Assembly (NCBI GenBank): GCA_934255405.1 | Contig: CAKQNT010000008.1 | Coordinates: 1 to 64,000, forward strand | Reading direction: 5' to 3' | From: an uncultured Alphaproteobacteria bacterium | GTDB lineage: Bacteria > Pseudomonadota > Alphaproteobacteria > RF32 > CAG-239 | DNA: 64,000 bases | Shown here: positions 40,665 to 49,908 of the stretch, piece after piece | Layout: the number at the start of each line of letters is the position of its first letter | How positions within the stretch are numbered: the first letter of the stretch is position 1 | Translations under genes and position numbers: made by a program | Notes under the pieces: generated by a model | What the model was told of the DNA's origin: nothing | The model's database searches: none | Seen by the model: only the letters and a program-made list of their open reading frames with translations

Positions 40665-41732
40665 ATGAAATTTTTGGATCAGGCAAAAATATTTGTTCAA
40701 TCAGGCGACGGCGGTGCCGGATGCGTCTCGTTTCGGCGTGAGAAATATATTGAATTCGGCGGTCCAAATGGTGGCGACGGCGGCAAAGGCGGAAGTGTCT
40801 ATGTCGAGGCAGTGGCGAATCTTAACACCTTGATTGATTTTAGATATCAGCAGCATTTTAAGGCTCATAAGGGACACAATGGTATGGGCTCGGACAAGAC
40901 CGGTCCTAAGGGTGAGGATATAATTATCAAAGTGCCTGTGGGAACCGAGATTTTAGCCGATGATCAGCAAACTTTGATTGTGGATATGGTTACTCCGGGG
41001 CAGCGTTTCTTGCTGGCCAAAGGTGGTGATGGCGGTCGTGGTAATGCGCAATTTAAGACTGCCGTGAATCAGGCTCCTCGTTATGCCGAACCAGGGTGGC
41101 CGGGACAAGAGATGTGGATTTGGCTGCGACTTAAGGTGATTGCTGATGTGGGGTTGATTGGTATGCCGAATGCCGGAAAGTCAACTTTTCTTTCGGTGGT
41201 TACATCTGCTCGTCCGAAGATTGCCGATTATCCGTTTACAACATTGCATCCGAATTTGGGGGTGGCTTGGGTTGATGGTTATGAGATGGTGATTGCCGAT
41301 ATTCCGGGATTGATTGAGGGAGCACACGAAGGAGTTGGTTTGGGGGATAGATTCCTTAAACACGTGGAGCGCTGTTCGGCATTTTTGCATTTGGTAGATG
41401 CTACATCCGAAGATGTTGTTAAAGTTTATAAAAGTATTCGCCGCGAGCTTGATTTGTATAATGAAATTTTGAAAAATAAGCCCGAGGTGGTAGTGCTTAA
41501 TAAATGTGATGCGCTGCCGGAAAAAGAGATTGCCGAAAAACAAAAAGCTCTGGAAAAAGCAATCGGTAAACCGGTTTTGGTGATGTCTGCTGTGGCTAAA
41601 AAAGGTATTTTTGAGTGCCTTTTGGCTGTTAATAAATTTATTACCAGAGATAGGAAGAAAAAAGAAGAGGCAATGGTTGAAGCTGCGACTCCAGAAGAAG
41701 CGGTTAATAAACCATGGTCTCCGCTGGATTAG
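40665..41732 (+). CDS. obgE: GTPase ObgE/CgtA
   Basis: This 355-residue GTPase has the glycine-rich Obg fold (SGDGGAGCVSFRREKYIEFG, NGGDGGKGGSVYVEA) and a G domain: G1 GMPNAGKST near residue 167, G2 region FTTLHPNLGV, G3 DIPGLIEGA, G4 NKCD and G5 SAVAKKG. It acts in 50S assembly and stress control. The C-terminal extension is short and acidic. RsfS follows, also a ribosome factor. Confidence 0.97.
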   Translation: MKFLDQAKIFVQSGDGGAGCVSFRREKYIEFGGPNGGDGGKGGSVYVEAVANLNTLIDFRYQQHFKAHKGHNGMGSDKTGPKGEDIIIKVPVGTEILADDQQTLIVDMVTPGQRFLLAKGGDGGRGNAQFKTAVNQAPRYAEPGWPGQEMWIWLRLKVIADVGLIGMPNAGKSTFLSVVTSARPKIADYPFTTLHPNLGVAWVDGYEMVIADIPGLIEGAHEGVGLGDRFLKHVERCSAFLHLVDATSEDVVKVYKSIRRELDLYNEILKNKPEVVVLNKCDALPEKEIAEKQKALEKAIGKPVLVMSAVAKKGIFECLLAVNKFITRDRKKKEEAMVEAATPEEAVNKPWSPLD

Positions 41733-41742
41733 GAGAATTTTT

Positions 41743-42096
41743 GTGACTGAAACAAATAAAAACGAACCCGAAAAAATTTTGGATATTATTACAACTTCTT
41801 TAGATGATGGCAAGGCAGATGATGTGGTGGTGGTTGATTTACAGGGCAAGACTTCAATAGCCAACTATATGGTGGTTGCCAGCGGTACCTCGCAGCGTCA
41901 TGTTGCCGCTTTGGCTGAGCAAATTCAAGCCAAACTCAAAGCAGCTGGATACAAGTCAGTATCAGAAGGCGAAGAAAAAGCCGATTGGGTGCTGATAGAT
42001 GCTTTTGATGTAATTGTTCATATCTTTAAGCCCGAAGTTCGTGAGTTTTATTCAATTGAAAAAATGTGGGGAGCTGTGGGCAAAATTCGCGATTAG
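41743..42096 (+). CDS. rsfS: Ribosomal silencing factor RsfS
   Basis: This 117-residue protein of the Iojap/RsfS family starts at GTG 41743, after AGGAG. Signatures: ILDIITTSLDDGKADDVVVV, VASGTSQRHVAALAEQI, DWVLIDAFDVIVHIFKPEVR and EFYSIEKMWG. It binds L14 and blocks subunit joining when nutrients are short. Ten nt separate it from obgE, so the two are co-transcribed. Confidence 0.96.
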   Translation: MTETNKNEPEKILDIITTSLDDGKADDVVVVDLQGKTSIANYMVVASGTSQRHVAALAEQIQAKLKAAGYKSVSEGEEKADWVLIDAFDVIVHIFKPEVREFYSIEKMWGAVGKIRD

Positions 42097-42142
42097 ACAA
42101 CCTCGTTAGACGAGCTTGCTAGAGGTTGTGCAGGACGGTAGT
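42097..42142. repeat. Collapsed copy E of the nested palindrome family
   Basis: ACAACCTC (42097-42104) and GAGGTTGT (42122-42129) enclose CTCG-TTAGA-CGAG and CTTGCTAGAG, then GTGCAG. It keeps only the outer arm and end tag; the inner hairpin is missing. Confidence 0.65.
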
Positions 42143-42174
42143 TAGGGTAGCAAGGTGATTTTTTGCAATATGGA

Positions 42175-42201
42175 AAAAGCTCCTCTGGTGAGGAGCTTTT
42201 T
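42175..42201. terminator. Bidirectional terminator after rsfS
   Basis: AAAAGCTCCTC-TGGT-GAGGAGCTTTT, an 11-bp stem with A/T flanks, between convergent genes. Confidence 0.93.
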
Positions 42202-42244
42202 GAATTTAATAATTCTTTTTCATTGTCGGTTGTTACAAGCGTAT

Positions 42245-42820
42245 TTAGTTATCGGCAGAAATAGCATTGCCAGCCGGTATCTCATTTTTGCTGTCCGAAA
42301 CATTTAGTCTTAATCGCAGGATAGTTGCACAAAGGAGAGCTTGTTGCACATGAGAAGGGCAAGAAATGTTTTCGCAAGGTAAACAGCGATCCTTCGTCAT
42401 ATTGATTTCATAGGCACCTGTGACTTTCGAAACAATATGATTTACTTCAGATACAAAGACTTTTTTGCAGCTACCAACAATAAAACCTATCCAGCCTTGT
42501 ATGCCTAAATTCTTCGTACTTTGAGTGGCAAATATATAAAAATCTTTTCCACCTGATAGAGGCTGACAGTGCAACATTTTGCTATGTTCAATGCAATGCC
42601 AGTACTCGCTAACGCAAGTGTCCAGTGAATGAAAATGGCGGCTGAACGTGTTCAAGAGCAGATAGTCCGGAGTATTTTCCTTAACTGTTGCCTGATAAGC
42701 CTGAATTTTTTTTGCCTCTTCTGAATCGTCAGCATAAAGTTGATAATCAGCTTTTTTAACTTCACTCTCTTTAGGCGGAAGGGGCTTAAACCAATTTTTA
42801 ATTTTTTTTAGCAGTTTCAT
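42245..42820 (-). CDS. Hypothetical protein
   Basis: This 191-residue protein starts at ATG 42820 (MKLLKKIKNWFKPLPPKESE), with a basic amphipathic N terminus. A Cys-rich stretch CLPCENISCPSHVQQALLC sits near residue 150 and could bind metal or form disulfides. It has no obvious signal peptide. Start lies 72 nt after the rlmH stop on the same strand, so it may be transcribed with rlmH. No family recognised. Confidence 0.6.
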   Translation of the reverse strand: MKLLKKIKNWFKPLPPKESEVKKADYQLYADDSEEAKKIQAYQATVKENTPDYLLLNTFSRHFHSLDTCVSEYWHCIEHSKMLHCQPLSGGKDFYIFATQSTKNLGIQGWIGFIVGSCKKVFVSEVNHIVSKVTGAYEINMTKDRCLPCENISCPSHVQQALLCATILRLRLNVSDSKNEIPAGNAISADN

Positions 42821-42892
42821 AATAATATAGATTAAGTTTAATAAATAGAATTTGGGTACTAATATAGCAAAATGATTCAATATGTCAAATTC

Positions 42893-43333
42893 TTATTCCC
42901 GATGGTAGGGGTGACCGGAAAGAATTGTTTGAATACGGTAGATTTGTTCACTTAAAACCGCACGCATAAGCATATGCGGCAGCGTTAATTTGCCAAAAGA
43001 AAGCAGCAAGTCGGCTTTGTCGCGGGTTGATTGCAAATGTCCATCGGCTCCGCCAATCAAAAAGCAAATTTCTGAGGTGCCGTTAGAAAGCCAATTGCCA
43101 ACTTTGTGCGCTAAGTCCAGAGAAGACATATTTTCTCCACGTTCATCAAGCACAATTACTTTGGCGCCGTGCGGAATTGCGGATTGTAAGAATTTGGCCT
43201 CATCTTCCTGCGTGGAATTGTCTTTTTCTTTTACAATGACCTCCCAGTTTGAGCGTTTGATATATTCGGCAATAATGGCGGCTTCGGGAGAATTTTTTTT
43301 GCACTTGCCGATAGCAAGAATCAGCGCTTTCAT
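42893..43333 (-). CDS. rlmH: 23S rRNA (pseudouridine-1915-N3)-methyltransferase RlmH
   Basis: This 146-residue SPOUT methyltransferase has KALILAIGKCKKNSPE at its start, KVIVLDERGENMSS, the SAM-binding CFLIGGADG and the knot end LSEQIYRIQTILSGHPYHRE. It methylates pseudouridine 1915 in helix 69. It usually follows rsfS on the same strand; here the two genes converge across other genes, a local rearrangement. It overlaps the PiT gene by 4 nt. Confidence 0.95.
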   Translation of the reverse strand: MKALILAIGKCKKNSPEAAIIAEYIKRSNWEVIVKEKDNSTQEDEAKFLQSAIPHGAKVIVLDERGENMSSLDLAHKVGNWLSNGTSEICFLIGGADGHLQSTRDKADLLLSFGKLTLPHMLMRAVLSEQIYRIQTILSGHPYHRE

Positions 43334-44394
43334 TGGTATACCTTTAAATTAAACACGTTTTGTAAGAAAAATAGCGAAATATAACAGACTATGGCGGCGA
43401 TAATCGGAGTGCTGACCCAGCTGGCGGCAATGTGGCTGATTAATCTCCAATTCAGGGTGCGTCCGCCTTTGGCAATGCCAATTCCCATAACCGCACCGAT
43501 GACAGCCTGAGAACTGGATACCGGAACCAGCGGCAGGGAGGGAAGACCGTTAGAGGAAAGAAAGGTTTTTAGTCCTTGAGAGGCAAATAAAAACAAAACC
43601 AACGATTGAGCAACAACTACTGCCCATGCCATTAGAGGAGACATACGCATAATTTCGTTGCCGACGGTATTCATAATTTTGTGTGAATAAGTTATGGCTC
43701 CGACTCCGATTGCGATGCCTCCGATTAAAAATAAAACTTGAGTTCCGTTCAAAGAGACGCCCAAAGGTAAGGTTATTCCGTGCAAGGGGCTGGAGGGAAC
43801 AAATACGCCCATAACATTGGCGATGTTGTTGGCTCCCAGAGCATAAGCACCAAAGGCGCCGGCGAGTATTAATCCAATGCGAGTATAGGAATCTTGCCGC
43901 AATAAATGAAGGCGTGAAGCGCGGATTATCTTGCGGCTTAACCAATAAAGAATAACCGCGATAACTCCCGAGAGAATCGGACAAAATATCCATGTGCTGA
44001 CGATTTGCGACAAGGTTGAGATATCTGTCGGTTTGGAGGCAAAAAAGTTCCATCCGATGATGGCGCCGACAATTGCCTGTGAAGTTGAGGTCGGGATGGA
44101 CATTTTTACCATCCAATAAATGGTGAGCGCGGCGGCCAGAGCCGACATAAAAGCGCCTGGCAACGTGTTGATGCTGCCAAGTTGTCCCAGAGTTTGAGAG
44201 GCTCCGCTGCCGGCATATACGGCGCCCAGTATAATAAACAATGATGCCGTAAGGGTCGCCGTGCGAAATTTGACCATCTTGGTGCCAACGGCAGTGCCAA
44301 AAATATTGGGTACGTCATTGGCTCCCAGTGACCAACCTAAAAATAAACCGGAGCTTAAGAATATGAAAAAAGAGATATCCATGAGCTTATACAT
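43330..44394 (-). CDS. PiT-family inorganic phosphate transporter
   Basis: This 354-residue membrane protein has the two PiT signatures, GANDVPNIFGTAVG (N-terminal) and GANNIANVMGVF (after the internal duplication), with PTSTSQAIVGAIIGW and PVSSSQAVIGAVMG re-entrant segments. It takes up phosphate by proton or cation symport. Its start overlaps the DUF47 gene stop, the standard PiT/DUF47 pair. An in-frame ATG at 44382 is an alternative start. Confidence 0.93.
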   Translation of the reverse strand: MYKLMDISFFIFLSSGLFLGWSLGANDVPNIFGTAVGTKMVKFRTATLTASLFIILGAVYAGSGASQTLGQLGSINTLPGAFMSALAAALTIYWMVKMSIPTSTSQAIVGAIIGWNFFASKPTDISTLSQIVSTWIFCPILSGVIAVILYWLSRKIIRASRLHLLRQDSYTRIGLILAGAFGAYALGANNIANVMGVFVPSSPLHGITLPLGVSLNGTQVLFLIGGIAIGVGAITYSHKIMNTVGNEIMRMSPLMAWAVVVAQSLVLFLFASQGLKTFLSSNGLPSLPLVPVSSSQAVIGAVMGIGIAKGGRTLNWRLISHIAASWVSTPIIAAIVCYISLFFLQNVFNLKVYQ

Positions 44395-45046
44395 CCCGTT
44401 TGATGGTAAATATCAGCAAGCCGTCAATAAAGTCTTCGGCGGTGTCGGCAATATCTCCGATATCGTTAATAAAAGCGCTGAGCTGTAATTTATCGGCTAA
44501 TGGTAAATCTGAATCAAAAATGGCTTCACTCAACTTGCGTGATGCGGCATCGGATTCATGTTCGATAAAATAAACTTTTTGCGAGTAGTCACGAACAGTG
44601 GTTAAGTCACGGAAAAAGGCGCGACTGGCTTTGGCCATATTTTCGGCGCATTCGGCGCTAAGCGAGCAAAGTTCATTAATGCGGGTGTGATATTCAGAGG
44701 GAATATTTGGGCGTTCGCAATAAAATTTGTAGGTTACCTCGTCAAATTTGTTGATTACTTTATCCAGATTTTCTACCAGTTGCAATACATCGGCGCGCAG
44801 GTCGGGAATCAGATTTTGAGTATAGAGGTTATTTTCAATATCGCGGCGAAGCCCGTCGGCATCATGTTCAATCTGTTTAATCTGTTTGGAAAGTTTGCGG
44901 TAGTCTTCACTGCGTTGCTCGGTCAGGTATACGCGTATGGCTTTTTTGAAGGTCATGGCGGCGTCAATGAGTTTGTCATGAAAATTGTCTATTTTATTTT
45001 CTAGTGAACGAGTTTGTGAAAATATGGATAGGTTAATGTGAAACAT
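44387..45046 (-). CDS. DUF47-family PhoU-like protein
   Basis: This 219-residue all-helical protein belongs to the DUF47 group, which regulates or accompanies PiT transporters. It shows the paired helices typical of PhoU-like folds (ENKIDNFHDKLIDAAMTFKK, QIKQIEHDADGLRRDIENNL, YFIEHESDAASRKLSEAIFD). I start at ATG 45046, 5 nt after AGAGG; a longer reading from 45208 would add 54 residues and lacks a site. It overlaps the PiT gene by 8 nt. Confidence 0.88.
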   Translation of the reverse strand: MFHINLSIFSQTRSLENKIDNFHDKLIDAAMTFKKAIRVYLTEQRSEDYRKLSKQIKQIEHDADGLRRDIENNLYTQNLIPDLRADVLQLVENLDKVINKFDEVTYKFYCERPNIPSEYHTRINELCSLSAECAENMAKASRAFFRDLTTVRDYSQKVYFIEHESDAASRKLSEAIFDSDLPLADKLQLSAFINDIGDIADTAEDFIDGLLIFTIKRDV

Positions 45047-45143
45047 CTGTGCCTCTGAAAATAGGTTATAAATTTCTCTGATTATACATCCTGATTTATG
45101 AAGAAATAATTTATCATAATCTAAATAATATGCAAATTTAGAC

Positions 45144-45172
45144 TTGTAAATATCTTTATATTTGTTTAGATT
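45144..45172 (+). promoter_or_regulatory. Predicted promoter of the DsbA-like gene
   Basis: TTGTAA (45144-45149), a 17-bp spacer and TAGATT (45167-45172), 35 bp before the ATG; GAGGAATT precedes the ATG. Confidence 0.45.
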
Positions 45173-45207
45173 AGTGACGTTGATTATAATATTTTGAGGA
45201 ATTTGCA

Positions 45208-45927
45208 ATGAATAAAATTAATGCTGTTTATGTATCATTGCTGGCTTTGGTTGTTGCAGTTGTTGCACTGGTTATGTGCATTGTTTGCTGTGGTAACAAG
45301 GGTGGCAATGTTGAAGAAACTTTGAACAATAATCCGGAGCTGATTATTAACGCTATGCAGAAATACGAAGTTATGCAGAGAGAAAGCGCTCAGAAAGCTG
45401 CTGAAGAGGCTTTGGCTAATAACGCAGACGCTTTGTACAACAACGCTGCAGACGGCGTTGTCGGTAATCCGGAAGGCACTGTTACTTTGGTAGAGTTTTT
45501 TGACTTCTCTTGCGGTTATTGCCACAGAATTTATCCGGTATTAAAAAATATTGTTGCCGCCAATCCGGAATTGAAACTGGTTGCTAAACCGATGGCTTTC
45601 TTGTCTCCGATGTCTCGTTATGCTGCTAAGGCTGCTTTGGCTGCCAAAGAGCAGGGCAAGTTTGCTGAAGTTTATTCTGCAATTTTTGAAATCAAAGGTC
45701 CTTTGACAGAAGCTAAAATTGATGAGGCTTCAGTTAAGGCCGGTGCTGATTTGGAAAGATTGAAAGCTGATATGGAATCTGAAAATGTTAATAAACTGAT
45801 TTCTGAAACAGCTTCTTTGGCCAGCACTATCGGGGTTAACGGTGTTCCGACTTTGGTATTGAATAACAAAATCCTCCAGACCTTGGATGAGGGTGTTATT
45901 CAGGAAGCTATTAACGCTGCCAAATAA
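45208..45927 (+). CDS. DsbA/Com1-family thiol oxidoreductase
   Basis: This 239-residue protein has an N-terminal membrane anchor (VYVSLLALVVAVVALVMCIV), a helical spacer and a thioredoxin-fold domain with the CGYC active site (VEFFDFSCGYCHRIYPVL), a helical insertion, and the cis-Pro loop (GVNGVPTLVLNN). It probably forms disulfides in periplasmic proteins, for example the Cys-rich secreted proteins encoded elsewhere in the window. It is followed by a terminator and so is monocistronic. Confidence 0.9.
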   Translation: MNKINAVYVSLLALVVAVVALVMCIVCCGNKGGNVEETLNNNPELIINAMQKYEVMQRESAQKAAEEALANNADALYNNAADGVVGNPEGTVTLVEFFDFSCGYCHRIYPVLKNIVAANPELKLVAKPMAFLSPMSRYAAKAALAAKEQGKFAEVYSAIFEIKGPLTEAKIDEASVKAGADLERLKADMESENVNKLISETASLASTIGVNGVPTLVLNNKILQTLDEGVIQEAINAAK

Positions 45928-45949
45928 CTGGTAAATCTAAGATGAAATT

Positions 45950-45978
45950 GGCGGTTCTTATTAGAGCCGCCTTTTTTT
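45950..45978 (+). terminator. Terminator of the DsbA-like gene
   Basis: GGCGGTTCT-TATT-AGAGCCGCC followed by TTTTTTT. Confidence 0.93.
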
Positions 45979-45981
45979 GCC

Positions 45982-46010
45982 TTGAGTTTTGATAAGAAGA
46001 GCACTATATA
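45982..46010 (+). promoter_or_regulatory. Promoter of ftsH
   Basis: TTGAGT (45982-45987), a 17-bp spacer and TATATA (46005-46010), 40 bp before the ftsH ATG. AGAAGGA lies 7 nt before the ATG. Confidence 0.65.
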
Positions 46011-46049
46011 TAATCAAAAGTTTGTTTATACAAATCAGAAGGAATCTAC

Positions 46050-47915
46050 ATGCAAACAGGAAGAAATATTATTGTCTGGATATTGGCGTTGGTGCTTTTG
46101 TCCGGCGCGATGAATATGTTTATGGGCAACCATAGTGCTGCAAACGCCGAAAAACTGGCCTTCTCGGAATTTATGGATAAGGTTGAAGGCAAAAAAGTTG
46201 CCGAGGTTACAATTTCTGGCGCGGATATTAATGGCTCTTATGTCGATGGAAAAAAGTTTTATACTTATGCGCCTTATGATCCGACAATGATTGAGCTTCT
46301 TCGCAAAAATGAGGTTAAAGTTACCGCACAGCCGGAAGACAATACTTCAAACAATTTGTGGGGAATCCTGATATCTTGGTTTCCGATGCTATTGTTGGTC
46401 GGCGTTTGGATATTCTTTATGCGGCAGGCTAATTCCGGTAATAACAAGGCTATGAGCTTTGGAAAGTCTCGTGCCAGATTGATAGAAAATACCAAAAAAG
46501 TTACGTTTGCGGATGTGGCCGGTGCAGATGAAGCTAAGCAGGAGTTGGAAGAGATTATTGACTTCTTGAAAGATCCGGAAAAATTCCAACGTTTGGGCGG
46601 TAAAATTCCCAAGGGCGTGTTGATGGTAGGCCCTCCGGGAACAGGAAAAACTTTGTTGGCCAAGGCTGTGGCCGGTGAGGCTGATGTGCCATTCTTTTCA
46701 ATCTCCGGTTCCGATTTTGTGGAGATGTTTGTAGGTGTGGGCGCCAGTCGTGTACGCGATATGTTTGCCCAAGCCAAAAAGAATGCTCCCTGCTTGTTGT
46801 TTATAGATGAAATTGATGCCGTAGGACGTCATCGCGGCGCCGGTCTGGGCGGTGGAAATGATGAACGCGAGCAGACACTGAATCAGTTGCTGGTGGAAAT
46901 GGATGGTTTTGATGATAACGAAAATGTTATTATCATTGCCGCTACCAACCGTCCTGATGTTTTGGATCCGGCTTTGCTACGTCCGGGGCGTTTTGATCGT
47001 CAGGTTACGGTAACGAATCCGGATAAAAAAGGACGAGAAGAAATCCTTAAGGTTCATGTCAAAAAAGTGCCGCTGGCTAAAGATGTGAATTTATCTGTAG
47101 TGGCAAGAGGCACCCCAGGTTTTTCAGGTGCCGATTTGGCTAATTTGGTGAATGAAGCGGCGTTGTTGGCGGCGCGCAAAAATAAGCGCAAAGTTACTTC
47201 TAAAGATTTTGATGAAGCCAAAGACAAAGTCTTGATGGGCAGTGAGCGCAAGTCTATGGCAATGGATGAAAATGAGAAGAAACTCACCGCTTATCATGAA
47301 GCCGGACATGCTATCTGCTCGCTTTATGTTGAAGAAACTGACCCTATTCATAAAGCAACGATTATTCCACGGGGACGCGCTTTGGGAATGGTGCAGCAAC
47401 TGCCGGAAAAAGACCAGTATTCTTATTCTAAAATCAAAATGCTGTCGCGGTTGACGATTGCCATGGGCGGTCGAGTTGCCGAGGAGCTGAAATTCGGCGA
47501 CAAAAAAGTTACCAGCGGAGCATCATCTGATATTGCCGGTGCAACCAATCTGGCTCGCTCCATGGTTACCGAATGGGGAATGAGCGATAAGCTGGGACCG
47601 GTTCTCTATGCCGAAAACACCGGTGAAGTCTTTTTGGGAAAATCAGTTACGCAGAGCCGTAACATGAGCGAAGAAACCGCTAAGCTGGTTGATGAAGAAA
47701 TCAAAAGTTTGTTGGTAAATGCTCATGCCGAAGCGACCAAAATTTTGCAAGAACATCAGCAAGAATGGGAAACACTTTCTAAGGCTTTGATGGAATACGA
47801 AACTCTGACCGGTGATGAAATCAAAGACGTAATCGCCGGCAAGCCTATCGATAAATCAGACGAATCGCCCGTTGCTGAGGAAAGGAAAGTGCGGTCGTCG
47901 GTGCCGGAGGTTTAG
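46050..47915 (+). CDS. ftsH: ATP-dependent zinc metalloprotease FtsH
   Basis: This 621-residue membrane protease has two N-terminal transmembrane segments (IIVWILALVLLSGAMNMF and ILISWFPMLLLVGVWIFFM), an AAA+ domain with Walker A GPPGTGKT (194-201), Walker B LLFIDEIDAVG and the RPGRFDRQV arginine fingers, and an M41 protease with the zinc site HEAGH near residue 415. It degrades misfolded membrane proteins and regulators. It precedes glmM as in many proteobacteria, with a repeat and hairpin between. Confidence 0.98.
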   Translation: MQTGRNIIVWILALVLLSGAMNMFMGNHSAANAEKLAFSEFMDKVEGKKVAEVTISGADINGSYVDGKKFYTYAPYDPTMIELLRKNEVKVTAQPEDNTSNNLWGILISWFPMLLLVGVWIFFMRQANSGNNKAMSFGKSRARLIENTKKVTFADVAGADEAKQELEEIIDFLKDPEKFQRLGGKIPKGVLMVGPPGTGKTLLAKAVAGEADVPFFSISGSDFVEMFVGVGASRVRDMFAQAKKNAPCLLFIDEIDAVGRHRGAGLGGGNDEREQTLNQLLVEMDGFDDNENVIIIAATNRPDVLDPALLRPGRFDRQVTVTNPDKKGREEILKVHVKKVPLAKDVNLSVVARGTPGFSGADLANLVNEAALLAARKNKRKVTSKDFDEAKDKVLMGSERKSMAMDENEKKLTAYHEAGHAICSLYVEETDPIHKATIIPRGRALGMVQQLPEKDQYSYSKIKMLSRLTIAMGGRVAEELKFGDKKVTSGASSDIAGATNLARSMVTEWGMSDKLGPVLYAENTGEVFLGKSVTQSRNMSEETAKLVDEEIKSLLVNAHAEATKILQEHQQEWETLSKALMEYETLTGDEIKDVIAGKPIDKSDESPVAEERKVRSSVPEV

Positions 47916-47917
47916 GC

Positions 47918-48040
47918 AAGCTCGTCTAGCGGCGCATTTAGAGCGAAAAACAGCAGAACGGTTGAAATTCATGTGCTATTATGTACACTAAAATTTCAAC
48001 CGCTTTGTTTTTCACTCTATCTACACCACTATCCGAGCTT
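47918..48040. repeat. Nested palindrome, family copy F
   Basis: Outer arms AAGCTCG (47918-47924) and CGAGCTT (48034-48040); second arms GAGCGAAAAA/TTTTTCACTC; inner arms CGGTTGAAAT/ATTTCAACCG, as in copy B; core TC-ATGTGC-TATTA-TGTACA-CT. It starts 2 nt after the ftsH stop. Confidence 0.85.
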
Positions 48041-48062
48041 GCTAGAGATTGTGCTTTGTAAG

Positions 48063-48088
48063 TCTTCCCCATCGACGGGGGAAGATTT
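48063..48088 (+). terminator. Hairpin after ftsH
   Basis: TCTTCCCC-loop-GGGGAAGA followed by TTT. The rest of the gap to glmM (48089-48263) has no gene. Confidence 0.65.
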
Positions 48089-48263
48089 AGATGGGGGCAA
48101 GCTTGTCTAAAGATAATTTGGGATAGAAAGTTTTAGAATGATGGTGTATGGGCGAGTTTGCAGGTGTTTGAGTTTTTTCGACTGATAAAATTGCAATAAA
48201 ACTTGTATTTTCTGCCGAGTCGGGCAAAATGTTTTTAACAATGTTTGTTAGGGAGAAGGTGCT

Positions 48264-49631
48264 ATGGCAGAAAATAAATGGTTCGGTACTGACGGAGTGC
48301 GCGGAGTGGCCAATGTTTTTCCGATGACGGCTGATTTTGCCATGCGTTTGGGAATGGCTGCCGGACAGTTGGTATGTCGGCAAAAACATCAGGTAGCAAT
48401 TGCTAAAGATACTCGAATTTCCGGTGATATGCTTGAGGCAGCTTTGATTGCCGGTTTTGCAGCGCAGGGGGTTAATGTTGTTCGTTTGGGGGTGATTCCG
48501 ACACCGGCGCTGACAACGCTTACGCCTTCACTTGATGTGGACATGGCTGTAATGATTACGGCTTCGCATAATCCGTATCAGGATAACGGGATTAAACTGA
48601 TTGCCGCTGATGGTTCCAAATTCTCTGATAATATTACAGCGGAATTAGAGGCGCTGGTAGAAAAAAACGAATTTACTTTTGACAGCGGCAAAATCGGCAC
48701 GGCGCAAATCGATAATTCTCAGCTTGAAAAATATAAGAAAATTGCGCTTTCTGCCGCGGCTCCTGAGGCTTTGACAGGATTAAAAATTGTGATTGATTGT
48801 GCAAATGGTTGTTTTTCTGGCATTATGCCGCAGGTTTTTGCTGAATTGGGCGCCAATGTAATTGCTTTAAGCTGTAATCCAGATGGTTACAACATTAATC
48901 GGGACTGTGGTTCTCAGCATACTGAGGCGATGTGTGCCAAAGTGGTGGAAAACAAAGCTGACTTGGGTGTTGCGGTTGATGGCGATGGTGATAGAATTAT
49001 TATTTGTGATGAAAAAGGCAAGCGTTTAGATGGTGACCAGATAATTGCTTATTTGGGTAAATATTTTAAGGAAAACGGCAAGCTGAAGAATAATACGGTT
49101 GTAGCTACTATTGTTTCTAATCCGGCACTGGATAGATTTTTGTCCGGATTGGGAATCAACTGTGTTCGTTCCGGAGTGGGAGAACGCTATGTGATAGATG
49201 AAATGCTCAGGGTCGGCTGCAATATCGGCGGTGAAGAATCCGGCCACATGGTGGTGGCAGACTACTCCAAAACCGGAGATGCGATGATGGCGGCTTTGGT
49301 TGTGGCAATGGGGATAAAATCCGATGGACACAAAATGAGCGAGATTTTTCCGCTGTTTGCGCCGATGCCTCGTAAACGCACAGATAGCAAATTTGCAAGC
49401 AAAGAGCAGATGCTTAAAGCCTTTGAAACAGAGGTATTTAAACAGGCAATTGCTGATGGTGAACAGGAGGTTTCCGGCAAAGGGCGCGTTCTTGTCCGCA
49501 AATCTGGCACTGAGCCGAAAATTCAGGTCTGGGTTTGGAGCGATGATGAGGATTTTGCGGCGGCGTTGTCACAAAAAATATCGGCTCCGCTGCGGCAATG
49601 TGCCGGTTTTGACAGTGCCAAAAATGTTTAA
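48264..49631 (+). CDS. glmM: Phosphoglucosamine mutase
   Basis: This 455-residue enzyme converts glucosamine-6-phosphate to glucosamine-1-phosphate for UDP-GlcNAc, murein and LPS. Landmarks: NKWFGTDGVRGVAN at the start, the catalytic Ser loop MITASHNPYQDNGIK, the magnesium loop VDGDGDRIIICD, the sugar-binding GEESGHMV and the phosphate-binding RKSGTEPKIQVW. Standard length; a GGAGAAGG site precedes the ATG. Confidence 0.97.
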   Translation: MAENKWFGTDGVRGVANVFPMTADFAMRLGMAAGQLVCRQKHQVAIAKDTRISGDMLEAALIAGFAAQGVNVVRLGVIPTPALTTLTPSLDVDMAVMITASHNPYQDNGIKLIAADGSKFSDNITAELEALVEKNEFTFDSGKIGTAQIDNSQLEKYKKIALSAAAPEALTGLKIVIDCANGCFSGIMPQVFAELGANVIALSCNPDGYNINRDCGSQHTEAMCAKVVENKADLGVAVDGDGDRIIICDEKGKRLDGDQIIAYLGKYFKENGKLKNNTVVATIVSNPALDRFLSGLGINCVRSGVGERYVIDEMLRVGCNIGGEESGHMVVADYSKTGDAMMAALVVAMGIKSDGHKMSEIFPLFAPMPRKRTDSKFASKEQMLKAFETEVFKQAIADGEQEVSGKGRVLVRKSGTEPKIQVWVWSDDEDFAAALSQKISAPLRQCAGFDSAKNV

Positions 49632-49695
49632 GTTTTTGTTTACCTTTTGCTGATAATTTAAATAATGAGAAAGATTCCTTTTGAGGGGAAATAAA

Positions 49696-49902
49696 ATGCA
49701 AAAAACTATTGATTCTTCTTATATGGATTGGACCAGAGGACAGAAAACAACTATCCGTAGTCGCGGAATTGCATCGATTGTTTTGCCGCAGTTTAAGTCG
49801 CAGAGCGCGTCTGCTGCCAAAATCAGTTCTCGCTGTGTTTGGCCGTCGGGAGCGGAAAATGTTGATTCCCGTTATCTCAGCAGAAGAATTTGGAGTCGTT
49901 AA
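49696..49902 (+). CDS. Small hypothetical protein
   Basis: This 68-residue basic protein (MQKTIDSSYMDWTRGQKTTI, then RSRYLSRRIWSR-like end) starts at 49696 after GAGGGG. It has no transmembrane segment. The next gene starts 6 nt after its stop, so the two probably form an operon. No family recognised. Confidence 0.55.
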   Translation: MQKTIDSSYMDWTRGQKTTIRSRGIASIVLPQFKSQSASAAKISSRCVWPSGAENVDSRYLSRRIWSR

Positions 49903-49908
49903 TCGCTG

